From: Secundilactobacillus odoratitofui DSM 19909 = JCM 15043
GTDB taxonomy: Bacteria; Bacillota; Bacilli; Lactobacillales; Lactobacillaceae
Direction of reading: 5' to 3'
Assembly: GCF_001434895.1 (NCBI RefSeq)
Contig: NZ_AZEE01000029.1
Span: forward strand, 163,267 to 227,266
DNA: 64,000 nt
A model generated the notes under the pieces. The model worked only from the letters and a program-made list of their open reading frames with translations, made no database searches and was not told the DNA's origin. The position numbers and the translations under genes were made by a program. Positions within the stretch are counted from its first letter, which is position 1; every line of letters begins with the position of its first letter. Below, one piece after another: positions 1-8,832 of the stretch.

Positions 1-178
1 AATCAGCTACTCAGAGTTCATCTTTGCAGACCTTCTGAATGCTCCCTTTCAGCTACCGGAGTTCTCTGTAATCAGTCATTCTGCGCTCTTCTCTTCAAAG
101 CAATCGATTAACAAATTAAAATTTAATGATAAATATAATCGCTTCTGTCCGGAATGTCAAGCCGGCAGCCAACTCAAA

Positions 179-667
179 TTAAACGCGTTTGGCCAAATCC
201 ATTAGATACCAAGTGTCACAAGCACCATGCCCTGACTGAGGCAGTGGCGCTGCCAAAGACTGAAACCCCACTTTTTGATAAAGTTGATTAGCCGCAGTCA
301 TCGTTGCAAACGTTTCTAGGTAAAGGGACTGATAGTGAGCCTTGGCATAATCAAAACACGGCGGCAGTAACTTGGTCGCCGTACCGTGGTGCCGAAAAGA
401 AGGGTCAACGTAAAGCTTTTGGAGCTCTGCAATCCCATCATCAGGCGCAATCGGCCCAACCCCACAACCACCAACAACTCGTTGCTGATCGGTTACCGCT
501 ACGAAATAACGTGCTGCCGGTGTTTGACCATACCACTCACTCAAATGATCCACAAACGGATCAAAATACGCCGTTCCTGGTAAGTTGAGGTGTAATTGTT
601 CCAGACAAGACCGTAATATTGTCGCCATCTGAGCGTCATCTCGTGATTGAATCTCTCGAATTTCCAT
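179..667 (-). CDS. GNAT family N-acetyltransferase
   Basis: A 162-residue single-domain acetyltransferase of the GNAT fold. The acetyl-CoA binding segment is visible as LYVDPSFRHHGTATKLL (about residues 85-101), followed by LYLETFATMTAANQLYQKVGF, the usual C-terminal strand-helix that ends in a Gly-Phe. The substrate cannot be read from the sequence. The ATG is preceded by GAGGAAG about 12 bases upstream. The gene is monocistronic: tenA lies 65 bp upstream in the same direction. Fold certain, function unknown. Confidence 0.85.
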   Translation of the reverse strand: MEIREIQSRDDAQMATILRSCLEQLHLNLPGTAYFDPFVDHLSEWYGQTPAARYFVAVTDQQRVVGGCGVGPIAPDDGIAELQKLYVDPSFRHHGTATKLLPPCFDYAKAHYQSLYLETFATMTAANQLYQKVGFQSLAAPLPQSGHGACDTWYLMDLAKRV

Positions 668-732
668 ATGTATATCATCTTCCTCTATGTTTGTTTCAGA
701 TTATAACAAACGCAGGAGAAGATGAACATCCT

Positions 733-1404
733 TTACGCCGTTGCCCGCCAATTTTGTTTATCCATCGCCATTTGCCAAAAAGCTAGCTCGTAAGCACTGC
801 TTCGTACAAAGGCTGTTTGCATCTTATCACGACCGGCTGCATCGACCTGAGTGGCTGCCTCATTAGTTAACGCAATCATTTGATCCACACTTTGGGTATA
901 GTCGTCACTATCGTACGTTTCAATCCAGCGCTGATACAGTTGATCAGGCGAGCCTTGAGCAACAAGTTGTTGCCCAATTTGATTATATAACCAGTAACAT
1001 GGTAATAGCCCGGCAATCGCTTGTTGCGGTGTACCACGGTAAAGTTCCGCATACATATGATTCACGTAGTTGTAAGCTGTTGGCGCAATTGGTGTGCTGG
1101 CCAGTTCGTCATCCGTAATCCCAAGTTGCTCAAAGAAGCCTTCGCGCACCGCTATTTCACCATCTTTAAGGCCCTGTGCCCCCGCCAGCAAAAATGCCTT
1201 GTCCTGCGCGTTATCCACCTGCTGGGCGATCAATTCATGGAGCTTGCCAAACTCACTAAGGTAATAGCGGTCTTGGATCAAGTAATAACGAAAAACGTCA
1301 GCTGGTAACGTGCCAGCTTGTAATTCATGAATAAAAGGATGTTCAAAGCTCTTTTGCCATAGCGGTGCTGCACTTTGATGAATTTGATCGGTAAAGGTTG
1401 TCAC
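733..1404 (-). CDS. tenA: Thiaminase II / aminopyrimidine aminohydrolase TenA
   Basis: TenA hydrolyses 4-amino-5-aminomethyl-2-methylpyrimidine (and thiamine) to the HMP pyrimidine, recycling degraded thiamine in the cytoplasm. The 223-residue length is typical. The nucleophile Cys136 lies in GLLPCYWLY and the general acid Glu206 in SAYELAFW, matching the family's Cys135/Glu205. The ATG follows AGGAGGGATTCTTG. It stands alone behind a TPP riboswitch, so expression should fall when thiamine pyrophosphate is plentiful. No other thiamine gene is nearby, which fits salvage rather than synthesis. Confidence 0.93.
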   Translation of the reverse strand: MTTFTDQIHQSAAPLWQKSFEHPFIHELQAGTLPADVFRYYLIQDRYYLSEFGKLHELIAQQVDNAQDKAFLLAGAQGLKDGEIAVREGFFEQLGITDDELASTPIAPTAYNYVNHMYAELYRGTPQQAIAGLLPCYWLYNQIGQQLVAQGSPDQLYQRWIETYDSDDYTQSVDQMIALTNEAATQVDAAGRDKMQTAFVRSSAYELAFWQMAMDKQNWRATA

Positions 1405-1443
1405 AAGAATCCCTCCTGTTAGAGCACATATGACTTGAACTAG

Positions 1444-1476
1444 AAAAAACCGACCGGAGAAATTCCCCAGCCGGCA
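1444..1476 (-). terminator. Riboswitch expression-platform terminator
   Basis: On the minus strand CCGGCTGGGGA pairs with TCTCCGGTCGG (11 bp including G-U pairs) and is followed by six T. It lies between the TPP aptamer and the tenA start, as expected for transcriptional attenuation. Confidence 0.85.
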
Positions 1477-1499
1477 GTTTTAGACGTTATTTAACAACG

Positions 1500-1582
1500 T
1501 TAACTTTCCTACGCGAGGGTTAGCTCACAGGTTCAAAGGGTTCGGTCGGTCACCGTCTCAGCAATATGCGCCCCTAGTTAAT
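1500..1582 (-). promoter_or_regulatory. TPP riboswitch controlling tenA
   Basis: On the minus strand the segment shows the thi-box hallmarks in order: AGGGGCGC, GCTGAGA, then ACCCTTTGAACCTG and a closing GCGTAGGAAAGTT. A terminator follows at 1444-1476, so ligand binding probably stops transcription. An extended -10 (TGGTATACT on the minus strand, hexamer at 1598-1603) lies just upstream. Confidence 0.93.
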
Positions 1583-1798
1583 TGATTTATTTAATCAAGT
1601 ATACCACAGCTCAAATGATTCGTTCGGGAATTGTATTTGCCCTTTAGAGGATTCCGATGGCTTCTCCAGTCAGCGATTATTTCAAACCGTAATTCCTGAA
1701 TTAGGGTAGCTTTTGGCGAAAATAGCTAGTATGATAAATTAAACTTTTCAAATAATTACATTAAATTCGTTTTAATTTTTCACAATAAACTGAAATTC

Positions 1799-1923
1799 GA
1801 ATGAAAGCTGCTTATTAAATCGTATGATTTAATCGCTCACTTCCCATGAAAAAAGCTTTCATTCAGAATAGCTCGTTTATTCTTCCCGTTCAAAGTTCAA
1901 CCGCTATCGCGTTGAACTTTTTT
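1799..1923 (+). ncRNA. Candidate structured RNA ending in a terminator, upstream of tkt
   Basis: The 750-bp gap between tenA and tkt holds two nested perfect stems: an 11-bp outer stem GAATGAAAGCT (1799-1809) with its complement at 1854-1864, and inside it an 8-bp stem ATTAAATC/GATTTAAT (1814-1821, 1826-1833) with a GTAT loop. It is followed by a 10-bp stem AAAGTTCAAC/GTTGAACTTT (1892-1920) running into six T on the plus strand. There is no ORF with a ribosome site. I find no strong promoter; TATGAT at 1730 is the best -10 but lacks a -35. It could be a free small RNA or a long attenuated tkt leader. Confidence 0.4.
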
Positions 1924-2051
1924 CCAAATGAAAACTATTTCAATCACACACTTACAATCCTTTAATTTTCATCCAGCCAATTATTTTTTCAATAAGACGT
2001 TGTAAATAACGTTGCTGGTGTGTTTTCAAGTCCAATTATTGTCATGAAAAT

Positions 2052-2083
2052 AAATTGATATTATCAATTTTATAAGCTATACC
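2052..2083 (+). promoter_or_regulatory. tkt promoter with overlapping palindrome
   Basis: TTGATA (2055-2060), a 17-base spacer and TATACC (2078-2083) form a plausible sigma-A promoter. The -35 is embedded in a palindrome with 9-bp arms around one T (2052-2070, AAATTGATA-T-TATCAATTT), which may be a repressor site. Confidence 0.5.
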
Positions 2084-2153
2084 ATTTAGCAGTACATGTT
2101 TGACATATTGGCGCGATTACCTTATATTTTCAGGACATAGGAGCGTGATTTGA

Positions 2154-4172
2154 ATGCAAAATAGTAACCTAGACCAAAGATCAATTAATGCCTTACGATT
2201 TTTGAGTGTTGATATGATTGAAAAGGCAAACTCGGGTCATCCCGGTTTACCACTTGGCGCCGCACCAATGGCGTACACCCTTTGGACAAAACATCTAAAC
2301 ATTAACCCAACTGATCAAAAATGGGTTAACCGCGACCGCTTCATTTTATCGGCTGGTCATGGTTCCGCTTTACTCTATAGTTTGTTACACCTTTCTGGCT
2401 TCCAGCTCTCCATTGAAGATCTGCAGAATTTCCGTCAATTAGGGAGTAAAACTCCAGGACATCCAGAATACGGTGTCGTTGACGGTGTTGAAGCAACCAC
2501 CGGCCCACTGGGTCAAGGCTTCGGCATGGCTGTCGGGATGGCAATGGCTGAAAACCATTTAGGCGCGCAATATAATCGGCCTGGCTTCGACATTATGGAC
2601 CACTATACTTACGCACTGGCTGGCGATGGTGACCTAATGGAAGGTATCTCTCACGAAGCTGCCAGTCTCGCTGGTCACCTTAAATTAGGTAAACTCATCG
2701 TGCTGTACGATGACAACAGTGTGTCACTTGATGGCCCAACTGATATGGCCTTCACCGAAGACATTACCAAGCGGTTTGAAGCCTATCATTGGCAAGTACT
2801 TCACGTTGCTGATGGTAACGATACCGCTGAAATCAGCGCAGCAATCGAATACGCCAAACAGCATACTGATCAACCAACCCTGATCGATATCAAAACGGTA
2901 ATTGGATTTGGTGCACCAGACGCCGGTACCAACGCTGTCCATGGCAAGCCACTTGGTTCGGCCCACATGTCTTACGCCCGCGAAAAACTCGGCTGGGATT
3001 ATGAACCATTTGAAATTCCTACTGACGTTCGTGAAGGCTTTGACATCAACGTTAAGCAACGCGGAATTGCAGCTGAAGATAAGTGGAACGCACTATTTGA
3101 AGCGTACACGGTTCAATTCCCAGAATTGGCAACCAAGTTCTTACAAGGCTTCCGTCCAGTTCACGCCAAACTTGATTTGCCCGTTAGCCACGTCGGTGAA
3201 TCCGAATCAGGCCGTAATACCAGTCAACGTGTGATTGCCGCGCTTTCGGATCAATTGCCGAGTTTCTGGGGTGGTAGTGCTGATTTATTCGCTTCCAACA
3301 AGACGAACGTCAAAACAGCTGATGCGTATGAAGCTGACCAACCCCTTGGTAAAAACATCTGGTTTGGGGTTCGTGAATTCGCTGAAGCTGCCGCCGTTAA
3401 TGGCATGATCCTCCATGGCGGGATCCACGCCTTTGGCAGTACCTTTTTCGTGTTCTCAGACTACATGCGTGCCGCCATTCGTTTGGCTGCCATTCAAAAA
3501 ATTCCAGCAACCTATATCTTCACCCATGATTCAGTCGCTGTTGGTGAAGATGGGCCAACCCATGAGCCGATTGAGCACTTAATGAGTTTCCGTGCAATGC
3601 CAAACGTTAACGTGATTCGCCCTGCCGATATCAACGAAACAACGGCTGCCTGGAAAGCCGCTTTAGCCTCTGCTAAAACGCCAACCCTGCTCGTTTTGAC
3701 CCGTCAAAACCTGCCAACACTGCCAGACACTGAGACACTCGCTGACGAGGGCGTTCAACGTGGTGGTTACGTCTTATCACCATCTCAAGGAGATACACCG
3801 GAAGGCATTCTTATTGCGACCGGTTCTGAAGTCAAAGTTGCACTGGCTGCACAAGCTCAGCTCCGCAAAACTGGCCAAGACGTCTCCGTGGTCTCACTAC
3901 CGTCATTTGAACTATTTGACGCCCAGTCAGACGAATATCGCGAAGAAGTATTGCCAAGCCACGTTACCAACCGTGTTTCCATTGAAATGGGGGCAACCTT
4001 TGGCTGGGAACGCTATGTCGGCTTGAAGGGCAAGAAAGTGGGTATCACGAACCGCTTTGGTGAATCTGGTAACCCAGATCAAATCATCAAGCAATTTGGC
4101 ATCACGGCTGAAAATGTGACGGCAACGTACCTAGATGCTTTCGTTGGTCAACGTGCTGATATTAAAGCTTAA
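2154..4172 (+). CDS. tkt: Transketolase
   Basis: Transketolase transfers two-carbon units between sugar phosphates in the non-oxidative pentose phosphate pathway, using thiamine diphosphate. The 672-residue length is typical. Visible landmarks: [17 protein letters not shown] near the N-terminus, the cofactor motif [18 protein letters not shown] (about 158-175), and the active-site segment [13 protein letters not shown] in the middle domain. The ATG is preceded by TAGGAGCG. The transaldolase gene follows 34 bp downstream, so the pair supplies the complete carbon-shuffling step. The promoter carries a palindrome at 2052-2070. Confidence 0.96.
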   Translation: MQNSNLDQRSINALRFLSVDMIEKANSGHPGLPLGAAPMAYTLWTKHLNINPTDQKWVNRDRFILSAGHGSALLYSLLHLSGFQLSIEDLQNFRQLGSKTPGHPEYGVVDGVEATTGPLGQGFGMAVGMAMAENHLGAQYNRPGFDIMDHYTYALAGDGDLMEGISHEAASLAGHLKLGKLIVLYDDNSVSLDGPTDMAFTEDITKRFEAYHWQVLHVADGNDTAEISAAIEYAKQHTDQPTLIDIKTVIGFGAPDAGTNAVHGKPLGSAHMSYAREKLGWDYEPFEIPTDVREGFDINVKQRGIAAEDKWNALFEAYTVQFPELATKFLQGFRPVHAKLDLPVSHVGESESGRNTSQRVIAALSDQLPSFWGGSADLFASNKTNVKTADAYEADQPLGKNIWFGVREFAEAAAVNGMILHGGIHAFGSTFFVFSDYMRAAIRLAAIQKIPATYIFTHDSVAVGEDGPTHEPIEHLMSFRAMPNVNVIRPADINETTAAWKAALASAKTPTLLVLTRQNLPTLPDTETLADEGVQRGGYVLSPSQGDTPEGILIATGSEVKVALAAQAQLRKTGQDVSVVSLPSFELFDAQSDEYREEVLPSHVTNRVSIEMGATFGWERYVGLKGKKVGITNRFGESGNPDQIIKQFGITAENVTATYLDAFVGQRADIKA

Positions 4173-4206
4173 TTTGTTTCAAAAATAAATTTAGAGGTGA
4201 CTCAAT

Positions 4207-4926
4207 TTGGCTACACCAACATTTAAAACGAAAATTTACTCTGATGGCGCTGACTTAAACGACATGAAGGCCATCAACCAGAATGCATTTGTCACAGGTT
4301 TTACGACTAACCCAAGTTTACTCAAGAAGGCTGGCGTTACAGATTATTTAGCCTTTGCTAAAAAAGCCGTTGCAACATTCCCAGATGAATCCATTTCATT
4401 TGAGGTTTTCAGTAACGACCCCGCTACCATGCAAAAAGAGGCTGAACTGCTCCATGAATTAGGGCCAAACGTCTACGTTAAGGTGCCAATTCGGACCACG
4501 GCTGGCGAATCTACCGCCACCCTTATCCACGACTTAACCGCTGCCGGTATCCAAGTTAACATCACAGCCATTGCGACAACTGAACAGGTTAAGGAAAGTG
4601 TCGCTGCAATTGTGCCGGGTACACCAAGCATCGTTTCAATCTTCGTTGGTCGTGTTGCAGATACTGGTGCCGATCCAATGCCATTCGTCAAAGAAAGTGT
4701 CGCTTTAACAGCGGATCGCGACGAAATTGAGCTGTTGTGGGCCAGCACCCGGGAAATCTATAACATTACCCAAGCTGAAGCCTTGGGCGTTGACATTGTC
4801 ACCGTGCCACCGACTATTTTGACCAAGTTGGTTTCAAAATACGGACAGACTGGTGATGAAGTCACCATGAACACTGTTAAGGGCTTTGAAGCTGATATTA
4901 AAGCGACTGGCCTTAATATTTTATAA
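4207..4926 (+). CDS. tal: Transaldolase (short, TalC/FSA-like type)
   Basis: This 239-residue protein belongs to the short transaldolase/fructose-6-phosphate aldolase class, moving dihydroxyacetone units between sedoheptulose-7-phosphate and glyceraldehyde-3-phosphate. The Schiff-base lysine is in NVYVKVPIRTT, and GFTTNPSLLKKAG is the substrate-binding loop. It starts at a TTG codon (4207), chosen because AGAGGTGA sits 8 bases upstream and the family N-terminus begins there. It is cotranscribed with tkt and closed by a strong terminator. Confidence 0.92.
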   Translation: MATPTFKTKIYSDGADLNDMKAINQNAFVTGFTTNPSLLKKAGVTDYLAFAKKAVATFPDESISFEVFSNDPATMQKEAELLHELGPNVYVKVPIRTTAGESTATLIHDLTAAGIQVNITAIATTEQVKESVAAIVPGTPSIVSIFVGRVADTGADPMPFVKESVALTADRDEIELLWASTREIYNITQAEALGVDIVTVPPTILTKLVSKYGQTGDEVTMNTVKGFEADIKATGLNIL

Positions 4927-4935
4927 TCTTTTTAT

Positions 4936-4970
4936 GGATTCTGACGTTTTTGCGTCAGGATCCTTTTTTT
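4936..4970 (+). terminator. tkt-tal operon terminator
   Basis: GGATTCTGACG pairs with CGTCAGGATCC (one mismatch) and is followed by seven T, 10 bp after the tal stop. Confidence 0.9.
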
Positions 4971-4996
4971 GCTTGTACTGCACGTTGTAATAGTCT

Positions 4997-5202
4997 GTCA
5001 CTACCACTACGTGCTAGCGGGTTGTTTCAGCTGCTGTGGGACCGGCTTCAGCCACGCAGAACACGTGTCTTCCGCCTCGTTTCTGAGCCCCGCTAAGCCC
5101 GCGAGTCTCAGAAACGTCCAGTGCCACTAAACGCTAAAGCGTTAAGTGGCACTTATCACTGCAGCAGAAACAACCCGCTAACCCTCCGTTCCCGTTACAT
5201 TT
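4997..5202 (+). repeat. Paired structured element, copy A1 (locus 1)
   Basis: About 166 bp of foldable sequence (5015-5180) closed by a 14-bp perfect outer stem TAGCGGGTTGTTTC with its complement at 5167-5180. Inside lie the conserved core TGTGGGACCGG..AGCC, a TTCTGAGCC..GAGTCTCAGAA stem and a palindromic arm CCACTAAACGCTAAAGCGTT. Flanks of about 20 bp are shared with copy A2 at 36087-36292, and both homologous blocks are 206 bp. It faces copy B1. No function is recognised. Confidence 0.8.
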
Positions 5203-5434
5203 AAATGAAGTATCATCAATCAGTTTATTAAATATTCTTGTCAGCATTGAAGTAAACACTCTGTGTAATCCTGGTTGATAAAACTAGCCATTTTATTTCA
5301 CTAGACGATTAACTTCTGGCACTAAACCTGGCTCATTTAACTTGAAGTGGTTTATGTTGTAAGGCACAGAAACACCACATCCTACAAATAGGCGTTCATG
5401 TCCTTTTAGTCACTTATCCTTTCACCACTATTTC

Positions 5435-5622
5435 AGCCGTAGCGCCACCGATGCTTTTTCGCCTGGTGGCAGTGATAAGTGGTAGTTGGCGCTTTAGCGC
5501 TTACTATCCACTGGACGGTTCTGAGACTGGACTTTAGGCTCAGAACCGCGGCGGAAGACGCGGAGCGGCTGCAGCCGGTCCCACAGCCTCCAGGTGAAAA
5601 ACATCGGTGGTCGAAGGCGGCA
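5435..5622 (-). repeat. Paired structured element, copy B1 (locus 1), inverted
   Basis: The reverse-strand relative of copy A1: read on the minus strand it carries GCTGTGGGACCGGCTGCAGCC, GTCTTCCGCC, a TTCTGAGCC..CAGTCTCAGAA stem and CGCTAAAGCG in the same order. Its outer stem (CCACCGATG..CATCGGTGG, 5445-5610) is unrelated in sequence to that of A1 but the span is the same 166 bp. Between A1 and B1 (5203-5434) I see no gene. Confidence 0.8.
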
Positions 5623-5654
5623 TGCTACCTTTAAATAGAGGCTATATAAATAAC

Positions 5655-5692
5655 AAAAATAGGCTGGGACAAGAAACATCCCAACCTATTTT
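5655..5692 (-). terminator. Pyruvate oxidase terminator
   Basis: On the minus strand AATAGGTTGGGAT pairs with GTCCCAGCCTATT across a short loop and continues into a T-rich run, 12 bp past the pox stop. Confidence 0.8.
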
Positions 5693-5704
5693 AATCAATC
5701 ATGA

Positions 5705-7432
5705 TTATTTATTAAAAGCACTAAATGGCTTCAAGTCTTGTGCGTCATACTTCTTAACGAAGGCAGCAATCTTGTCCTTATCTTGCCATGCAGGATCAAG
5801 GAACATATGCTCCGTCGTAAATGGCATGTCGTGTGTAAACTTAACGTCGATGACACTTGGCTTGTCAGACTTCTTAGCAGCTTCAATGGCATCCTTGAAT
5901 TCTGCCTTAGTCCGAACAGTAAAGCCGTTTGCACCGTAGCCTTCACCAACTTTAGCCCAATCAGTATCTGGCAAATCAACACCAGAAAGTGGTTGATGCG
6001 TATCATCGGTTTGTTCTGCTTCAATGTAACCTAACGTTTCGTTTGAGAAGACGATGTTGATGATGTTCAAGCCGTACTTAACTTGCGTCAACAATTCTTC
6101 AGATAACATGGCAAAGCCACCATCACCGCTCAAACTGTAAACGTCGCGATCTGGGTAGTTGACCTTTGCTGACAAAGCAGCTGGTACACCAAAGCCCATC
6201 GTTGCGTAAATCCCTGAAGTAGCCCACTTTTGGTCGTCATGCATCTTGATCAAACGTGAGAAGTTAATGTTAACGTTACCAACGTCAATAGCCCAGACAG
6301 CTTTGTCACTGGCTTCTTGATTCAAAACATCAAAGATAGGTTCTGCACGGACGGGTGTTTCATCGCTATCCTTGAAGCTGTCTTGCCAAGCTTCCCAGTT
6401 TTGTTTGTCTGCTAAAGCAGCCTTGTAGAAGGTCGATTCTTCGCGGGCTTCACCAGCTTCAGTCAATGCAGCTAAGGCTTTCTTAGCATCAGCCAACATT
6501 GCAACGTCAGTGTGGTGACGCTTACCAAACTTTTCTGAGTTAACATCAATTTGGATAACCTTAGCCTTCTTGTTGAACAAGAAGATACTAAATGGCACGT
6601 TGTTGCCGACCCAAATAATCAAATCAGTACTAAAACCAATTTCAGCACCAGGTTTTGGTGCAACCCGGCCAGTTGAACCAAGGTATGCTGGGTAATCGTC
6701 TTCAACGACACCTTTAGCCAATACAGATGAAACAAGTGGCATCTTGAACTTTTCGGAAGCAGCCTTTAATTCGTCAGCTGCGTTCTTGGCACCAATCCCA
6801 AAGTAGATCATTGGTGACTTAGCAGCCTTGATCAACTTAACGGCTTCGTCAACTGATTCAGGCGTTGGTGCTGGATAGTTCACGGTGTGTAAGTCGGCGT
6901 TGGTCTCGAAGTTATCTTCAATTTTAGCCCAACCAAAGTCCTTAGGAATTGTCAAAACGGCAACACCCTTGTGTTCATAGGCTTGACGAATAGCTTCGTC
7001 AGTCAACATTGGCAAGCTTTCTGCAGTCATTGCAGTCCGGTTCCAAACTGACACGTCGTCAAAAATTGGTTCCTCATCCATCGCCTGGAAGAAGTCCATG
7101 TTCATGCGACTTGATGGTACTTGCGCCACGATGGCTAACATTGGAATACCATCTTCCTTAGCATCGTACAACCCGTTTAACAAGTGAACGGCACCAGGAC
7201 CGGCTGAACCGAAACAAACACCGATCTTACCGGTTAATTTGTAGTCAGCTGAAGCGGCAATCGCACCAGCCTCTTCATGACGAACTTGCACGTACTGTAA
7301 TTGATCCTTTTGGTTATGAATCGCGTTCATGGTTGAGTCAAACGAACCACCTGGTAAACCATAGATGTGTTTAACACCCCAATTTTCAATAACTTTCAAA
7401 ACTGCGTCTGAACCACTAATTTCATTAGCCAT
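5705..7432 (-). CDS. pox: Pyruvate oxidase (acetyl-phosphate forming)
   Basis: A thiamine-diphosphate/FAD flavoenzyme that converts pyruvate, phosphate and oxygen to acetyl phosphate, CO2 and H2O2. The N-terminal ThDP-activating Glu is in VRHEEAGAIAASADY (about residue 53), and the cofactor motif GDGGFAMLSEELL lies near residue 445. At 575 residues it is slightly shorter than the well-studied L. plantarum enzyme (about 600), suggesting a paralogue. The start is the ATG at 7432, behind AAGGAGGCG; an upstream in-frame start would include that site. The upstream AT-rich region has a cre-like site, fitting repression by CcpA on glucose. Confidence 0.94.
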   Translation of the reverse strand: MANEISGSDAVLKVIENWGVKHIYGLPGGSFDSTMNAIHNQKDQLQYVQVRHEEAGAIAASADYKLTGKIGVCFGSAGPGAVHLLNGLYDAKEDGIPMLAIVAQVPSSRMNMDFFQAMDEEPIFDDVSVWNRTAMTAESLPMLTDEAIRQAYEHKGVAVLTIPKDFGWAKIEDNFETNADLHTVNYPAPTPESVDEAVKLIKAAKSPMIYFGIGAKNAADELKAASEKFKMPLVSSVLAKGVVEDDYPAYLGSTGRVAPKPGAEIGFSTDLIIWVGNNVPFSIFLFNKKAKVIQIDVNSEKFGKRHHTDVAMLADAKKALAALTEAGEAREESTFYKAALADKQNWEAWQDSFKDSDETPVRAEPIFDVLNQEASDKAVWAIDVGNVNINFSRLIKMHDDQKWATSGIYATMGFGVPAALSAKVNYPDRDVYSLSGDGGFAMLSEELLTQVKYGLNIINIVFSNETLGYIEAEQTDDTHQPLSGVDLPDTDWAKVGEGYGANGFTVRTKAEFKDAIEAAKKSDKPSVIDVKFTHDMPFTTEHMFLDPAWQDKDKIAAFVKKYDAQDLKPFSAFNK

Positions 7433-7506
7433 ATTCAGAAACGCCTCCTTATTTTTTAGCAATCATTTGCCTTTCGGTTGATTAGTATAAGAGCGACTTT
7501 GTGAAA

Positions 7507-7520
7507 TGTAAACGCTTTAT
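7507..7520. promoter_or_regulatory. Possible cre site upstream of pox
   Basis: TGTAAACGCTTTAT matches the cre core TGNAANCG but departs at the 3' end. It lies about 75 bp upstream of the pox start. The remaining intergenic sequence to 7760 is AT-rich without further recognised sites. Confidence 0.4.
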
Positions 7521-7766
7521 TTTGAATTTTATTTCGTGAAATAACAAATGAAAAAATGAACAACCGTGAAACAACTACGGCGCGTAGTGCGTAACATTTT
7601 TATTAAAAAATTTCAAAAAAGTAATAGAAATTTTCAATTTATCAAATTCAAGTATTTATTAATTCTTGAAAAGATGGTTAGTTTTCATGATGATTCTAAA
7701 AATGTCTAAAATGAAAGTTCCCACTGCTTGACCGTTCACAGTGAGGTTCAATCTATGGTATGCTAG

Positions 7767-7791
7767 TTAAACAGTAATAATTATCGTTTAA
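7767..7791. promoter_or_regulatory. Zur/Fur-family operator before the metal-binding lipoprotein gene
   Basis: A 25-bp imperfect palindrome, TTAAACAGTAAT-A-ATTATCGTTTAA, closely resembling the Gram-positive Zur box. A TTCACA/TATGCT promoter (18-base spacing) lies just upstream, so a bound repressor would cover the start of transcription. Confidence 0.65.
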
Positions 7792-7810
7792 TTGGAGGCT
7801 CAGGGATTCT

Positions 7811-8710
7811 ATGAACAAGCAACACGCTAGATATTTCAGTTTAATTGTCATCATCGGGCTACTGTTGCTCACCTTGACCGGCTGCCAAACTCAGTCGGCT
7901 GCAACTAGGCATCCCCACCGAATCAATGTGGTGGCCTCACTAGATTTTTACGGTGAGGCGGCTACGGCCGTTTTGGGTAACAAGGGCACCGTCACTTCAA
8001 TCATTGATAAACCAAGTATGGAGCCTCATGAATTTGAAGCCACAACCAACACTGCCAAAGCCGTTAGCAACGCAAGTGTCATCGTTTATAACGGCCTTGG
8101 TTATGATAGCTGGATGACACGCTTAGCAGCTGATAACACCGGTACGGCTAAAATCAATGTCGCAGGTGACATCTTACATAAGCGAGATGGTGACAATGAA
8201 CACGTCTGGTATGACATGCAGACCATGCCAAAATTAGCGAATGCGCTCGCGAAACAATTTGCCAAGCAGCAACCACAAAACCGGGCCTACTTTGAAGCCA
8301 ACGCAAAGCGTTACATCAAATCACTGGCACCGTTAAAAGCTGAAATTGCTAAGTTAAAAAAGGGTAGTCACCATGAGCGCGTCAACGTCAGTGAACCGGT
8401 TTTTGACTATGCACTCACCGCAATGGGCTACCGTCAAAACAATAACCACTACGCACAAGCCGTTCAAAATGATACGGATCCGTCACCTAAGGACATCAAA
8501 CAAATGCAGGCTGACATTAAGCAGCGAAAAATTACCTTTTTCGTTGTGAACACCCAAGAAATTAGTAAAATGACGACAAACCTATTACAACTTGCCAAAA
8601 AAAGCCACGTACCAGTCGTGCGAGTAACCGAATCACAACCGGCTAACACCACTTACGAACAATGGATGATGCGGCAATTCAAACAAATTGAACGGATTCA
8701 GCAAAAATAA
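7811..8710 (+). CDS. Zinc/manganese ABC transporter substrate-binding lipoprotein (ZnuA/MtsA-like)
   Basis: A 299-residue cluster A-I metal-binding protein. The signal peptide ends in a lipobox LTLTGC (Cys about residue 25). Likely metal ligands are His in SMEPHEFEA, His in NEHVWYD and Glu in VSEPVFDY; the VWYDMQTMPKLANAL segment is characteristic. It should capture a divalent metal outside the membrane. No cognate ATPase or permease is adjacent, so it must share a transporter encoded elsewhere. The upstream Zur-like palindrome favours zinc over manganese. The long His-rich loop typical of many zinc binders is absent. Confidence 0.85.
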   Translation: MNKQHARYFSLIVIIGLLLLTLTGCQTQSAATRHPHRINVVASLDFYGEAATAVLGNKGTVTSIIDKPSMEPHEFEATTNTAKAVSNASVIVYNGLGYDSWMTRLAADNTGTAKINVAGDILHKRDGDNEHVWYDMQTMPKLANALAKQFAKQQPQNRAYFEANAKRYIKSLAPLKAEIAKLKKGSHHERVNVSEPVFDYALTAMGYRQNNNHYAQAVQNDTDPSPKDIKQMQADIKQRKITFFVVNTQEISKMTTNLLQLAKKSHVPVVRVTESQPANTTYEQWMMRQFKQIERIQQK

Positions 8711-8761
8711 TCTCAGTATTTTTTAATATTCTTTCGTTGTTTTGATTACTTACTGATACTT

Positions 8762-8777
8762 GATAATTGTAATTATC
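8762..8777. promoter_or_regulatory. Second Fur/Zur-like palindrome, before the UPF0340 gene
   Basis: GATAATTGTAATTATC has perfect 7-bp arms around GT and resembles half of a Fur-family box. It sits 56 bp upstream of the UPF0340 start, probably in its promoter region. Confidence 0.45.
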
Positions 8778-8832
8778 GTGTAATGACGGTATTATTGAGG
8801 AAAACAGAGCGATACATAAGGAGTATTGAAGA

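Noticed and set aside
2902-3234. 110-codon plus-strand frame inside tkt
   Set aside because: Out-of-frame shadow of transketolase, which has full-length catalytic motifs.
5494-5679. Minus-strand reading frame of 61 codons
   Set aside because: It lies within structured element B1 and has no ribosome site; the frame reflects GC-rich repeat sequence.
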